From positions 229,989-259,825 of the forward strand of contig NW_003105109.1 in the NCBI RefSeq assembly GCF_000003605.2: a stretch of DNA of 29,837 nt. The letters are read 5' to 3'. Made by a program: the position numbers and the translations under genes. The stretch is from Saccoglossus kowalevskii (Eukaryota > Hemichordata > Enteropneusta > Harrimaniidae). How positions within the stretch are numbered: the stretch's first letter is position 1; each line of letters starts with the position of its first letter. Positions 13,301 to 23,588 of the stretch are shown piece after piece. Below the pieces are notes generated by a model. The model saw only the letters and a program-made list of their open reading frames with translations, searched no databases and was not told where the DNA came from.

Positions 13301-14649
13301 TTCGAAACCGCCAACTTTCTTGTAGACATCAAAGAAATATTTTGTGAAATCATCTCTTGTCAGTGGTAAACCATTGATCCGGATTCGCTCACGAATTTCT
13401 ATTAAATGTGGTGAGCTATGAAGTAATAATTTATAAGAAATCCGTATATGCGTTCACATAATCATATAACATAGTCTCTGATCCACAGGATTATGAAGAT
13501 CGAAATTCAATGCTTACCTAAAAAATCCAGTTTTCAATCCATGTGCTCGCATTATACTTTCACAGAAAGCAGACACGGATCCCTTGCCCTTTGTGCCACT
13601 TATATGAATGATATTCAAACTATCTATATCATCTAGCTGATAAAAATAGCCAATAAATACATTGAAACGAAATGTGTGTTACCACAAAGCACAATGTTGG
13701 ATTGTGTTGTTGAGCGATTTATAGTTTTTGTCCAACAAAATCTCATCATCGTCATTTTTTAAGTTCCGACATTTACAAAATTGTTAGTCTGAATAAATAC
13801 TCATGCGACATTTTCTTTTCAAATATTTATCATTAAATTATCATTGATATTGATAATATGAAATGCATGTGGAAAAAGTATTGCAGTATGATTAATACGA
13901 ATAAAACAAACGATAATCACATATTCGGGTTATTTAGGAAACGACCTTAACCAATAAGTCGTAAAATAAAACTACTATATATTAATTTCACCAATAATAT
14001 GTACAACATATGTCAAATTCAAATATATGTATTCATCACTGGTGCGAGTCAATGACAAGAATGCTGGTTAAAGAAATCCACGTAAGTTCCTGGCTAATTT
14101 GCAATAATAAAAACATTTATAATTGGCAGATTATAATGATACTTCCATCTGACTCTAGTAAGAATTGTAAGGAAACGTTTGTTGTTGTTGCCAGTAAATT
14201 AAATGTGGACAGCAATGTACTTTTTACCAATATATGAAAATAGTAATAATGGTATATGTTTAAGATAATCAATTAAACTCACATTTAGTTCCGCCCTTTC
14301 TAAATGGCCTCTGAATTCTGTGAGACTTCTATTCACTAACCATTCGTTATAGTCGTCTACCTTCTGAAATGGTGTATTGCACAACCTGATAGCATCCTGT
14401 TAAGCAAAGTATCATCAAAAGTTGTACTTCGATTATGTGTCCTCACCAAGTTTGTATCATCTTTCGACTAAAGCATTTCAGAGAATTGAATTGCATTTAA
14501 CTCATAAGTCCGCCATGGAATACATATATATCATGTTTCCATTATATAATACCTTGATGGACAAAACGACAAACTTTAAAAGATTTCACAAGAAAATTCC
14601 AAATTGAATGACACAAGCTTAACCTTACCATATATGTTTCCCCCAACAT
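4330..14649 (-). CDS. FPGS: Folylpolyglutamate synthase, 11 coding exons, 528 aa
   Basis: This enzyme adds glutamates to tetrahydrofolates using ATP, trapping them in the cell; it belongs to the Mur ligase family. The exons, in transcript order, are 14649-14629, 14396-14283, 13636-13518, 13415-13241, 12266-12102, 11818-11741, 11397-11253, 6988-6893, 6035-5885, 5363-5212 and 4700-4330. All introns are GT-AG and all phases join, giving 1587 nt with stop TGA. Visible landmarks are the P-loop SGTKGKGS (58-65), SSPHL with RERIRING (85-100), EVGRGGTYDSTN (150-161), DH (177-178), the carbamylated-lysine position in AWHKAGI (K193), GEHQKRNA (249-256), YYMDGAHT (325-332), LLFNVTRERDP (362-372) and the C-terminal VLVTGSLYLIG (500-510). 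The start exon encodes MLGETYM, joined to DAIRL, which parallels MEYQ-DAVRT of the human cytosolic form. An in-frame TAA lies three codons before this ATG. Residues 407-456 and 477-496 form poorly conserved acidic, Ser-rich and Pro-rich loops. Identity is certain; the first exon is the least sure part. Confidence 0.95.
4345..4350 (-). terminator. AATAAA inside the last FPGS codons
   Basis: The codons for T-N-K near the C-terminus (ACA AAT AAA) contain a canonical poly(A) hexamer whose last base lies 13 nt before the stop codon's first base. If it were used, cleavage would fall at or just beyond the stop, leaving almost no 3' UTR. Downstream ATTAAA and AATAAA signals are the alternative. Confidence 0.3.
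7415..7428. repeat. 14-bp perfect palindrome
   Basis: GTTCAACGTTGAAC reads the same on both strands. It lies inside FPGS intron 7 and has no assigned role. Confidence 0.5.
7952..7995. repeat. 22-bp tandem direct repeat, two copies
   Basis: CAGCTAGTTCATGATCA at 7952 recurs as CAGCTAGTTCGTGATCA at 7974, one mismatch over 17 bp. It lies in FPGS intron 7. Confidence 0.6.
11235..11252 (-). promoter_or_regulatory. Tandem 5' splice sites, 12 nt apart, after FPGS exon 7
   Basis: Two perfect GTAAGT donors follow each other at 11252-11247 and 11240-11235. Both leave the exon in phase 1, so both join exon 8 in frame. The first gives ...EEHKS-N-LASF; the second replaces N with S-K-Y-S-Y, a four-residue insertion in the linker between the two Mur ligase domains. 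Confidence 0.6.
14629..14649 (-). CDS. FPGS: FPGS coding exon 1 (MLGETYM), predicted start
   Basis: ATG at 14649-14647 is followed by six codons and a strong donor, ATG|GTAAGG, in phase 0. That is the phase needed by the next exon, which opens with GAT GCT ATC AGG (D-A-I-R). The tyrosine two residues before D-A matches the conserved Y in animal FPGS. Position -3 of the start is A. A TAA at 14661-14659 closes the frame upstream, so this exon cannot carry a mitochondrial presequence. The intron to exon 2 is 232 nt. Confidence 0.65.
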
Positions 14650-15680
14650 GTTTATATGTTACGTATTGCCTTATCCTTCTAGAGAATGTCTACAAAATAC
14701 AGAGATATTGACGTGGTTTGCATTCAACAACATTCATGCTGTAAATGCTGCAGAAAACATTCAACATGCATTGATGTAATTTAGGTAGTTTATTGCTATG
14801 CGAACACATGTAAACACATGACGAGCACAACGCACTGCTCTCCAGCCCATGTATATTTATTTGCTTACCAACATGATCGATATTCATTGTCGTTACCTTG
14901 TAAAATTAAATTTGTTATAAAAAACACACATGCTATCATTGATACATCGATATTATACGTATAATGCCATATGTATATACAACCATGCTAGTTATATTTT
15001 GTAGCTCGGGTTGGAAATCGTTTTTGAAATCATACATTATTATTATAATGCCATTGTAATCCTTTTTTTAATAAAAACAAAGCACAGTATGTATAATTTT
15101 GATATGTGTATAACTTAACTGACCACGTTGCACCGTCCACTTATTGTAAAGTTGTAAATATGTATACCAAAAACGGTGGTCTGAAAATTATTTCATTGTT
15201 ATCTCATGTTTCTTTAAGTTAGCCATATGTTACATAATACCCTTACCAATGACATTACGTTACTGTCCAAAATAATACTTTGTTCTAAAAATTCTTTTCA
15301 AATGCAAGAAAAAGCTAAATTGGTCATTCTGAGATAATCACCAACAAATTAGCATCTAGATTATAGAATAAATTCAATATAATTGCAAAATAATTGTATT
15401 AATATTTATTTTTTGTTTTTCTTATTATATGAGAGAAATATCCGATTCCGTAAAACTGAATACCTACTAATGTCTAAGTTATAATTTGTTCTTTGTAGTG
15501 AAATGTACCTTATCCTACAAGTATTTTATTTTACAAATAGCGAATGCGTACAACATGTATTTAGATTTATGAAGGAAGAATACAAGCATAAATCAGCAAA
15601 AGAGCAATATCGTCACACATTTGTTGGCCATTGGAATATTTAGGATTGAAAAAAAGTGTGCTACTACATACGTTTCGTGT
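14650..15680. other. Upstream flank of FPGS, no further exon recognised
   Basis: This stretch should hold the FPGS 5' UTR and core promoter if the gene starts at 14649. No TATA box, CpG cluster or clear initiator stands out. Donor-like sequences on the minus strand (for example TTG|GTAAGG at 15247-15241) occur but have no supporting protein similarity. Confidence 0.35.
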
Positions 15681-16785
15681 GTTTTGATTGGCCTTGGTTG
15701 CCTGGGATAAAATATTCTATTTAGAGCAACACTCTGGCTTGACTTACTGGCTCGAAAATGAATATAAGTATCTTTTTTTCAAATTCCATGTGTGCGATTC
15801 CCTTATTTCGTTTTTGGATTGATGACTCGTCATGATGCCTTCACAATTTGTTTAATTTTTTTGTTTTGTTTTATCCGTGGTGACAAAATTGACTAAAATA
15901 AAATGTACTTTATTACAGTGCGTTAATACCATCAGATCGTTCTTTGCGTTTCAAAAATACCCATTTAACAACGATGCGGGTCAAACAAGCGGAGCTGGGA
16001 GAAGAGACATAAAAGCGAAGAAATCATTGTACCCTCCACATGATGTCTTGAAAGCAGAAGGGTCGTCACCTGCACGCGCGCGGGAATTGAGTCCCAAGCG
16101 ACGATAACAACACACGCTAAAAATGAAAAGACTCATGGGTGAACAATGACACGCTATGGCCATTTGACGCATGCGCAGGTGACGACTCTAATGACAGTCC
16201 ACACATACACATTTGGAATGGCTGGTGAATGGTCTGAAACAAAATAATTGCAATCACTATATGTTGACAAATATCTAAAATGGGGGTATCCAACAAGGAC
16301 GTGGCACTGACGAAACAAACGTCAGTTTTTTTAAATATGAAAATCAAAATAAATCAACACATATATAATACACAATTTAAATTAGAAACATCATATTACC
16401 GCTACATTGTGCAGCCCGAGAAAATCTGGTATAAAACACAGCCACCAATGTGCGCTACAGTGAATATGCAATAAATTTACTCGGCTTAAGGTATTGATCT
16501 TCTCAAAAATGGAGATACCCACGTGACTGAAATAGGTTTTCGGAGGTTAATAATGTTCATGCCTAATATTATTCTAATTAAAAATAATATTAATTTTAAC
16601 ATTTTACAAACTGCATGGCGAACGTGATTCAAATATTTGTTGGTAAATTAATAATGTTTTGTATTGTTAGATTTTAAGCAACACATTTTTATATGTTATG
16701 ATTTCAAAGAAAACAATTATTGTTATGTTTATGAAGGCAACAGTTATAAATCAGTAGATTTAGTATTTTTCTTAAATTAAAAGCG
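15681..16785. repeat. 1.1-kb duplicated segment, copy 1
   Basis: It shares ordered blocks with copy 2: GCCTGGGATAAAATATT (15700 and 16841), GATGACTCGTCATGATG (15821 and 16953), GGTCTGAAACAAAATAATTG (16231 and 17303), ACGTGACTGAAATAGGTTTT (about 16519) and CAGTTATAAATCAGTA (16741 and 17811). Copy 1 alone contains the 125-bp insertion at 16062-16186. No long ORF is preserved in both copies, so this is more likely a non-autonomous repeat or a local duplication than a gene. Confidence 0.75.
16062..16186. mobile_element. 125-bp inverted-repeat insertion (MITE-like) in copy 1
   Basis: Perfect 12-bp inverted arms GTCGTCACCTGC (16062-16073) and GCAGGTGACGAC (16175-16186) bound a CpG-rich interior. 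The matching place in copy 2 has unrelated sequence of about 40 bp instead. Arms plus presence/absence suggest a small non-autonomous insertion. No convincing target-site duplication is visible, so a structured regulatory element remains possible. Confidence 0.45.
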
Positions 16786-16820
16786 AATTCACCATGACAT
16801 GGTAGGGTAAACTTCCATAC

Positions 16821-17855
16821 GTATTGTTTGGTCTTGGTTTGCCTGGGATAAAATATTTTATTTCAAGCAACATTCTGACTCGACTTACTGCCTTGAAAAT
16901 GAAGACGAATACAAGTATAATTCGTGCGATTTCTTGGTTTTCTTTCTGGATTGATGACTCGTCATGATGTCTTTACAATTTGTATTGTTTTGTTTAACCC
17001 GTAGTAGCAAAATTGACTGAAATAAAATGTTCTCGCTTACGCTTGAATGAATTATCAATACCATTAGATCAGTTCTTTGCGTTTAAAAAATAACCGTTTA
17101 ACAATGATGTGGGTCGAATAAGCGGAACCAAGTCGCTTTAGACATGCATGTTTCCCTAAACGGAGCTGGGAGAATAAATAAAGAAGCAAAGAGATCTCTG
17201 TTACCTCCACTCGATGTCTTTAAGCTATGCCTTCAAGTGTATGTGACTGAAATATACATTTTTTTAGTAACAGCACAAACACATTTTGAATGGCCGATGA
17301 ATGGTCTGAAACAAAATAATTGCAAGCACCATATGCTGACAAACATCAATCTAGAACGGGGGTAACAAGCAAGTATTACTGTTACATTGTTCAGCCCCAC
17401 AAATTGAAATCAATAAACAGAGAATACTCACGCTTCAGAGTCTAGTATGAAACACAGCTACCAATATGCTCTATAGTGAATAAATAGCAATATACTCGGC
17501 TTAAGTAATTGATCCTATCAAAAATGGTGATACTCACGCACGTGACTGAAATAGGTTTTCGCAGATTAATAATGTTCCTACGTAGTATTATTCTAGTTAA
17601 ATATAATATTAAATTTATCATTTTACAAAGTTTGTAAGTTTGTTACATAATAGATGTTTCAATTCATTTTCATAAAGCAGCAGGGCACACCTGATGCAAA
17701 TATTTCTTAGTATATTAAAATATATATTGTATGTTTGGTTTTAAAGAAACACATTTCTATATATTATGATTTTAAAGAAAACAATATTATTGTTATGTTT
17801 ATGGAAGCGACAGTTATAAATCAGTAAATTTAGTATTTCCCCTAAAATACAGTAT
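16821..17855. repeat. 1.1-kb duplicated segment, copy 2
   Basis: This direct-orientation partner of 15681-16785 is offset by 1141 bp at the left end and about 1015-1070 bp later. The change in offset reflects the insertion in copy 1 and extra sequence in the right part of copy 2. The two copies are clearly related but carry many substitutions, so the duplication is not recent. Confidence 0.75.
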
Positions 17856-20769
17856 AATATATTGTATTGTGAAGATTAACATTTATTGATGACGTAGCAA
17901 TGTGACAAATACGTAAGACAGTGCTAATTTGCTCATGATTTTTCTAAAACGGGATACGTATGTTACCCATGACGAAGTTTGATGATCCACAAGACTCTAA
18001 CTCAAATGTTCAATGTACAGAGGAGGTAAACATATAAATACTAATTAGAGATTTGTTTAAAAGGTCATGTTTGAAAAGTTCTATCTGAATCAGTTACACT
18101 GTGCACTAACAGTGGGTATTTAACTCGTCATTGTGTTTTTAATTAAATATTTTGCGTGTGACACCTTGGGTGTAACTCTTGGATTTGTTTATTGCATACG
18201 TACATCTTCAATTCTCTGTTCTAGGAAAATATTTGTGTCATGTTTTTGATATTTTTGACTCTATCCTAAAAGACTACCAGGTCTATTGTCTTGGTACTTA
18301 GTATGTAGGATCCAATTGTTGAGTCCTTATTGAGATTTGTAACAAGACACTAATAGCTATGACAACAACAACCATAACTACCATAGTCGTGATAGAACAA
18401 GAACATTTGGGAACAATAATAACCAAGGCAAATAGTTAATAGCCCATCTTACAGAACATTATCAACTTTGTTTTGGGGAAGACAATCTAGAAAGACGGTG
18501 GAGATATTTCGACCGTTATGTCGCTTGTTATAATTTAGAATGAAGTATTAATTTAGTCTATCTTTTGGTACATTAACTTACATGTCGTTTGTAGAGGCGT
18601 CACACGATTCAATGTAATGGGCGAAAATTGCATCTCTCATGATCCAACTTGTACTCTTAATGTAATTTTACCATATATCAGAATTTCATTCCTGAATCAA
18701 GCCTGAGACACCATTTACACCTCCGTATTGTTGTGTACATTTGCCCTGAGGCAGCCGTGTTTTTTTATTATTGGAAGACGCTCACGCGCGTAATCGTTCT
18801 ATATTTGGAATTCACATTTCCTAATATGGTAGGATGAAAATACCGCTGTGACTTATGGCGTTACCGTGACAGATGTATGAATTATTATTAGAAAAATCTG
18901 CACACAACGTTCAGTTGTTTGAAGATATTTCAAATTACGCGTTTTTTATGTTAATACAAGGTACATGTATGACGTTTGAAGAGATATTGAATATTTGCAA
19001 TGCAAATGGTATTCGATAATAACATAATGGGTTGTGGCAGAATATTCTAATTAAAAATAATATTAAATGTAGCATTTAGTACAAGATAGATTTTCGAATA
19101 ATTTTCATAAAACAGGAAACACGTAATTTCAATAACGTTACTTTATTGTTATTCTGTTATTTTTTCTAATCGTATTGAAAACAATAATATATGTTTATGG
19201 GGAGGGCAGTTAGTAGATCGGAAGAATTTGTATTTATAAGCAAATTCCACAGGTAATTGGAGGTTAATATGGTTTATTTGTTTCTATTGTGTGTGTTTGT
19301 TAAGATATATCATGATATGATGTAGATATATGAAGTGGAAATAACATATCCAACTGCAGACCTGTATTATAAGTCGTATTGGGGGGGGGTTTACATGTTG
19401 AAAATCACAAAACAAATGACAAAAATCAACACGATCCACAAAAACAAAAATAACTGTTCACTTCACTCCATAGACAAATCAGTAAAAGAAACTACACTAA
19501 CTTTCGGTTTTAATAGTTTGGATGAAAACGGACAATGTCTTTTTGAAACAGGCTTATCAAGTTGACTTCAAATTGTCCGGGGAAAACAATTCGATGATTC
19601 TTGTCTTTCTTGATTATGAATAGACATAATATTATGAATATATAATGGAATGTATGTTAGTTTAAAATTTGTCTTTTTTACATAATTCATAATTAACGGT
19701 TGAAATCTTTGGCAAATAATTAGCCATGTTCTAGTTGGAAATATACCGTATTTAATGCGCATTTATATATTTTTAGTGAAATCTATTATTACAGAAATAC
19801 CTGTGTATGTGCCGAAAATACATTCTAAATAAAAAGTATTACTGGTAGGAGGCTGTTGCAGATAGGGAGCCGTTAATTTAAAATTATGATTTTTTCAGGA
19901 ACCCAGTTACTTTGTGTCTGTCGCATGTAATGGTTCACTTTTCAATGTCAATAGCCAGTTTGTATTCGCGGAGTGCATTGAAATACAAATATGAAAAATT
20001 GTCAGTCGGTTCAATATAGAACTGCGATTATATCTGTGTGGCGATTTACTTCATGCTTGAACTTGTTACAATTGCCGTTCACTTTAGATTTAGCTTCTTA
20101 AAATTATTGACCCATCAAATAATATTTCGCTGATGCATTTCCCACAATACTAATCATTTCAACGATTAACTTTAGCTAGGACATTGATGCACTCGTATAT
20201 AATATAGTGTATAGTGACTTGCGTTGTTGATTGGATTCAATTTACATTTTCAATATAATAAAATATAATATAGTACAGTGAATAGAGTGCATTAATATAG
20301 TCATATCGATGACTATCTTATACAAAAACAGAATACAGAAGTCTCTGAAACACAAAAGAGTGTACACTGTATAATCCCTTCACAGAGAGTTATAGAATTA
20401 ATACATGCAACAGACAATAATGCACTTTTTACGATCATCTTAACTGCATTTATTTGGGTAGTAATACATACGATTGCATAAAGTGACTGGGGTCCTGGCT
20501 ATGTTGTGCATGAGATATTTAGAATTAATTATAATTTGGCAAAAACACGTTCGAGATATTAGTACAAGGGGTACAAAAGAACTGGTGATGGTTGTGAACC
20601 ATAACTGCCTCAGCACAAAAACTGTTGTGTAATGGAAGAGAATGTAAAGAGAAATGTATTGTAATGTAATTTAATGAAGCCTCACTCTCAGAATGTTTAA
20701 ACACTGGTAACTAAGACAAGTGACCTTGTCAATAGAGCTATGCTGTAATTGTTAACTGTGAGTTGGCAA
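17856..20769. other. Gene-free stretch with at most decayed coding relics
   Basis: Apart from the partial repeat at 19041-19250, I find no supported gene. A stop-bounded plus-strand frame ending at 18540 reads DNLERRWRYFDRYVACYNLE, weakly like a retroelement Gag segment, but it is short and isolated. An interrupted G run lies at 19380-19389. Confidence 0.35.
19041..19250. repeat. Third, partial copy of the 1.1-kb segment (right end)
   Basis: The blocks ATATTCTAATTAAAAATAAT, ATTTTCATAAAACAG, AAAACAATAATAT-TGTTTATGG and CAGTTAGTAGATC follow the same order as the right-hand 250 bp of copies 1 and 2. The left part is missing. Confidence 0.6.
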
Positions 20770-21680
20770 CAGAGTATGACCTAAAATTTCCCATTGGTGT
20801 GACATTAATGATTGGCCTAGGTAGTTCAGAACCCACCAATACCTTTTTCTATTAAAGTCCATTCATTACCGATATACATAGCATGTATGTGAACGTGGGG
20901 AAAAATAATAACAAAAAAAATCCTAACTTTCACAAAAATAGAGATATCTTAATCCATGGAGGTAAAAAATGAATTTGAAAGAAGACCGGTACCAGTCCAA
21001 GTGTCTACATTATGAATCTCAAAGTAACCTGGCAGGCGGTTTTTGAGAAGAAGTCAAAAATATGCAAAACTGAGCAAAAAAAAACCCAACTTTTACAGTT
21101 GTCCAATAGCAACATAAACATTGAAATGACCTTGACCTGAAATTAAACATTATTGAAAAAAACATTGGCCCTGGTAGTTCAGTACCCAACAATACACTTG
21201 TCTATTACAGTCTATGTATTATACATAGCCCATATATAATATATGGGAAAATGGAAAAATAGCTTTCACAAAAATAGGGATATCTTAACCTAATTTAAAA
21301 GAGGACTGGTCCATGTGTCGTCATTATGAATCTCAAAGCAATATGGCAGGTGGTTTTGGAGAAGGTAAAAATAAGCAAAAAATAAGAATTATAATATTTA
21401 CTAAAAATAGACACATACATATGGTCTCATGAAATTATTAAGTCAGAGTCTAGTCCATGTAAGGAACATTCATGCCAAATTTCTAACAAGCAATCTAACA
21501 AGCAGTTGTTGAAAAAAAATCATTTTTAATCAAAAATATTTCCTAAATTAGAGATTTGGATGTGATGCCATGAAATGAACAAATCTGACAAAGGACGATC
21601 CCAGCTGACGATTTGGGAGAAGTTGCTTGAGAAAAAGTTAACTGGCGATGTACTACGGACAGGTCCAGTCAACCCATGAG
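20770..21680. repeat. Interspersed repeat with 353-bp internal period
   Basis: Unit 1 (from about 20770) and unit 2 (from about 21123) share blocks in order: GACCT-AAATT, GGTAGTTCAG (20820 and 21173), TTTCACAAAAATAG-GATATC, and ATTATGAATCTCAAAG followed by GGCAGG-GGTTTT. A weaker third unit follows, with CAATCTAACAAGCAGTTGTTG and then TTGAGAAAAAGTTAACTGG. Many diverged invertebrate repeats have this kind of layout. No coding sequence is recognised. Confidence 0.6.
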
Positions 21681-22474
21681 CCCCGCTCGGTCATCTTTGA
21701 TGACAGTGGACTCCAAAATAATCAGTGTCAGTGTGATTTTTCATGTATAGTTGTAAAAAGACTTGATTCCAGCATCTTGCTGCAGTTTCTACCGTGATCC
21801 AGCGCCTGTGAGCTGCTTGTGTTCCAGTGTATAAATACAATGCATGTACATACCTTTTGAGCAGTATAACAAAAAGCAACAGCAACACTATATATGCAAG
21901 GGAAAAGAGACTGGAAATAAAGTTGTAAACTACCATATAAGAAATCAGGTTTTCATCTATTCCCCATTGCAACACTGTAGCATTCAGACTATAACCATTC
22001 TACTGTTAGAAAATATTTATCAAATTAAATACAAAAAGACAATATTTACCAAGCTCTTCTTTATTTCAAGATTACAACTGCATAAATACAATACATGCAA
22101 GTGGAAAAGAAAACAAGTGTCTATTAAAATACATAGCAAGAAAACATTAAAATATTGCACTAAATTCTCTTACATAAATCACAAACTATATTTCATTACT
22201 ACTAATATTAGACTGGAGCTAAGCCATTGTCGAAACAATAAATAAATGCTGTCATATTTCAATCTCAAAGATTCTCCTTGCCAGTCAGCCTCATTTTCAC
22301 TCCTGACCTCGTTATACAAACATAAATTTTGAAACATTAGTGGCAAAGATGATAGGTGGTTTTCATCATTCATATAAAGAATCTTTCCTCCAATAGTAAA
22401 ACTGATGTCATGATTGTCCATTAATTGAGGCCATCAAAACTATAGTGGCAAGTATGTTTGAGACTGAATAATGC

Positions 22475-22493
22475 TTGCCTGCTTCGCAGGCAA
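22475..22493. repeat. Perfect 8-bp stem, 3-nt loop hairpin
   Basis: TTGCCTGC-TTC-GCAGGCAA is a compact G+C-rich hairpin in A+T-rich surroundings. No T-run follows, so it is not a terminator-like signal. It may be the end of an old repeat. Confidence 0.6.
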
Positions 22494-22673
22494 ATCAAAT
22501 AAAATGATTACATTCACAGCTGATGGCTAATGCAGTTGAAAATACAGCAATTTCTGGCAAAATAAAAGCAGTTGGGCAGGATTACACTAAATTATTGCAC
22601 CAAGCAATGTTCAGGCTTTTGATTGAAATTAGATTTGATATAAGTATGGAATAAAATAATAACTAATGCACTC

Positions 22674-22830
22674 GTCACTCATCAAAACACAACAATAAGC
22701 TGATAAGCAAGACAGTGTTTGATTGGCTTACATGACCCCATATTTTGAAACACGAAAGCTGATTGGGTGACTTGTTGTTATGGACCTGTCACTCATCACA
22801 ACCTCTCGCAGATAAGCAAGACAGGTTTTG
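22674..22830. repeat. Short tandem duplication, 114-bp offset
   Basis: GTCACTCATCAAAACA...GATAAGCAAGACAG at 22674 recurs from 22788 with substitutions and a small deletion. The unit ends in GTTTTGA/GTGTTTGA both times. Confidence 0.65.
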
Positions 22831-22985
22831 AAATCTGTAGTACTCCAAAGTATTTTTTTTTTTCAAAATAAGAACAATCATAAAGAAGTAATTTAATTAA
22901 TCAAAAGCACCAAATTGTTGTATAAAATAAACTAACTGCAATAAACTAACTGCAAACAGACGAGGATTATATTAACGTCATATTA

Positions 22986-23009
22986 CACACACGCACACAC
23001 ACACACACA
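22986..23009. repeat. (CA)n microsatellite
   Basis: Alternating CA with one G interruption (ACACACACGCACACAC...) over about 24 bp. Confidence 0.9.
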
Positions 23010-23474
23010 AAGTATTTGTAATTTTAAACAATTAGCTGTTTATTTCATGGTTACTAATTTCAACATTATGGGAAATTTCATCCCTCCAAATATCAATTTC
23101 TAATAGTAGTATTTCCAGCATCAAATTTAACCTTCAATTTCATCTTGATTATGATATACTCAATTTCATCTAATAGTTATTTTCAAATATGATTTGAAGA
23201 ATTGAGAGTGTGCTTATTAAAGAAGTGAAATAGCTATGTACTAACTCATTGAAATAGAGTTAGTTAACATAACCCTACTTTAACCCAAACTCACACAAAC
23301 TTTTTGTGCAATCAGCTCCATAATTAGCCTGGCATGTAGGCGTGAGTGGCGCCCTCGCCGGCCGAACAGCATCAGACCCCACCAACGCCTGACAGAATAG
23401 TGTATGTCTGGTCGGCAATATCAATACTGCGAATTTGCAATGTTCATGTCTTCTTGCAATGAATATTCATTTTG

Positions 23475-23488
23475 GTTGTCATGGTAAC
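23475..23488. promoter_or_regulatory. RFX-type X-box, near-perfect
   Basis: GTTGTCATGGTAAC matches the X-box palindrome GTTRCCATGGYAAC at all but one base. It follows a G+C-rich pocket (23340-23400, with GGCGCCCTCGCCGGCC). RFX sites often mark ciliary gene promoters, but no gene is recognised next to it, so a role is not shown. Confidence 0.35.
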
Positions 23489-23514
23489 ACCGTCAATCAA
23501 AGCTGTGTTTGCGT

Positions 23515-23588
23515 TGTCAGCAAAAATCTACACTAGAATTTTTGAAATTTTATAATAAAACTATCTTTTTAATTTGTTTTTGCTGACA
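23515..23588. repeat. 74-bp inverted repeat with 12-bp arms
   Basis: TGTCAGCAAAAA (23515-23526) and TTTTTGCTGACA (23577-23588) are perfect inverted copies around a 50-bp A+T-rich loop. No target-site duplication is seen. It could be a tiny MITE or a chance foldback. Confidence 0.5.

Noticed and set aside
14690-14887. Minus-strand frame starting MNIDHV just upstream of FPGS
   Set aside because: The nearby donor GTTG|GTAAGC leaves phase 1, not the phase 0 that is required, and there is no family similarity.
15247-15255. Alternative FPGS start exon ATG TCA TTG|GTAAGG
   Set aside because: Phase fits, but it is only three codons long, lacks the conserved Tyr, and is farther away than the better candidate at 14629-14649.
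15981-16172. Minus-strand frame with a leader-like stretch (MSLFIFSVCCYRRLGLNS) as a mitochondrial first exon of FPGS
   Set aside because: It lies largely inside the inverted-repeat insertion, and the available donors (for example GCAG|GTGACG) have the wrong phase for joining at 14396.
21844-22245. 133-codon plus-strand open frame
   Set aside because: Lys/Tyr/Ile/Asn-rich composition typical of A+T-rich non-coding DNA, no domain, no splice context.
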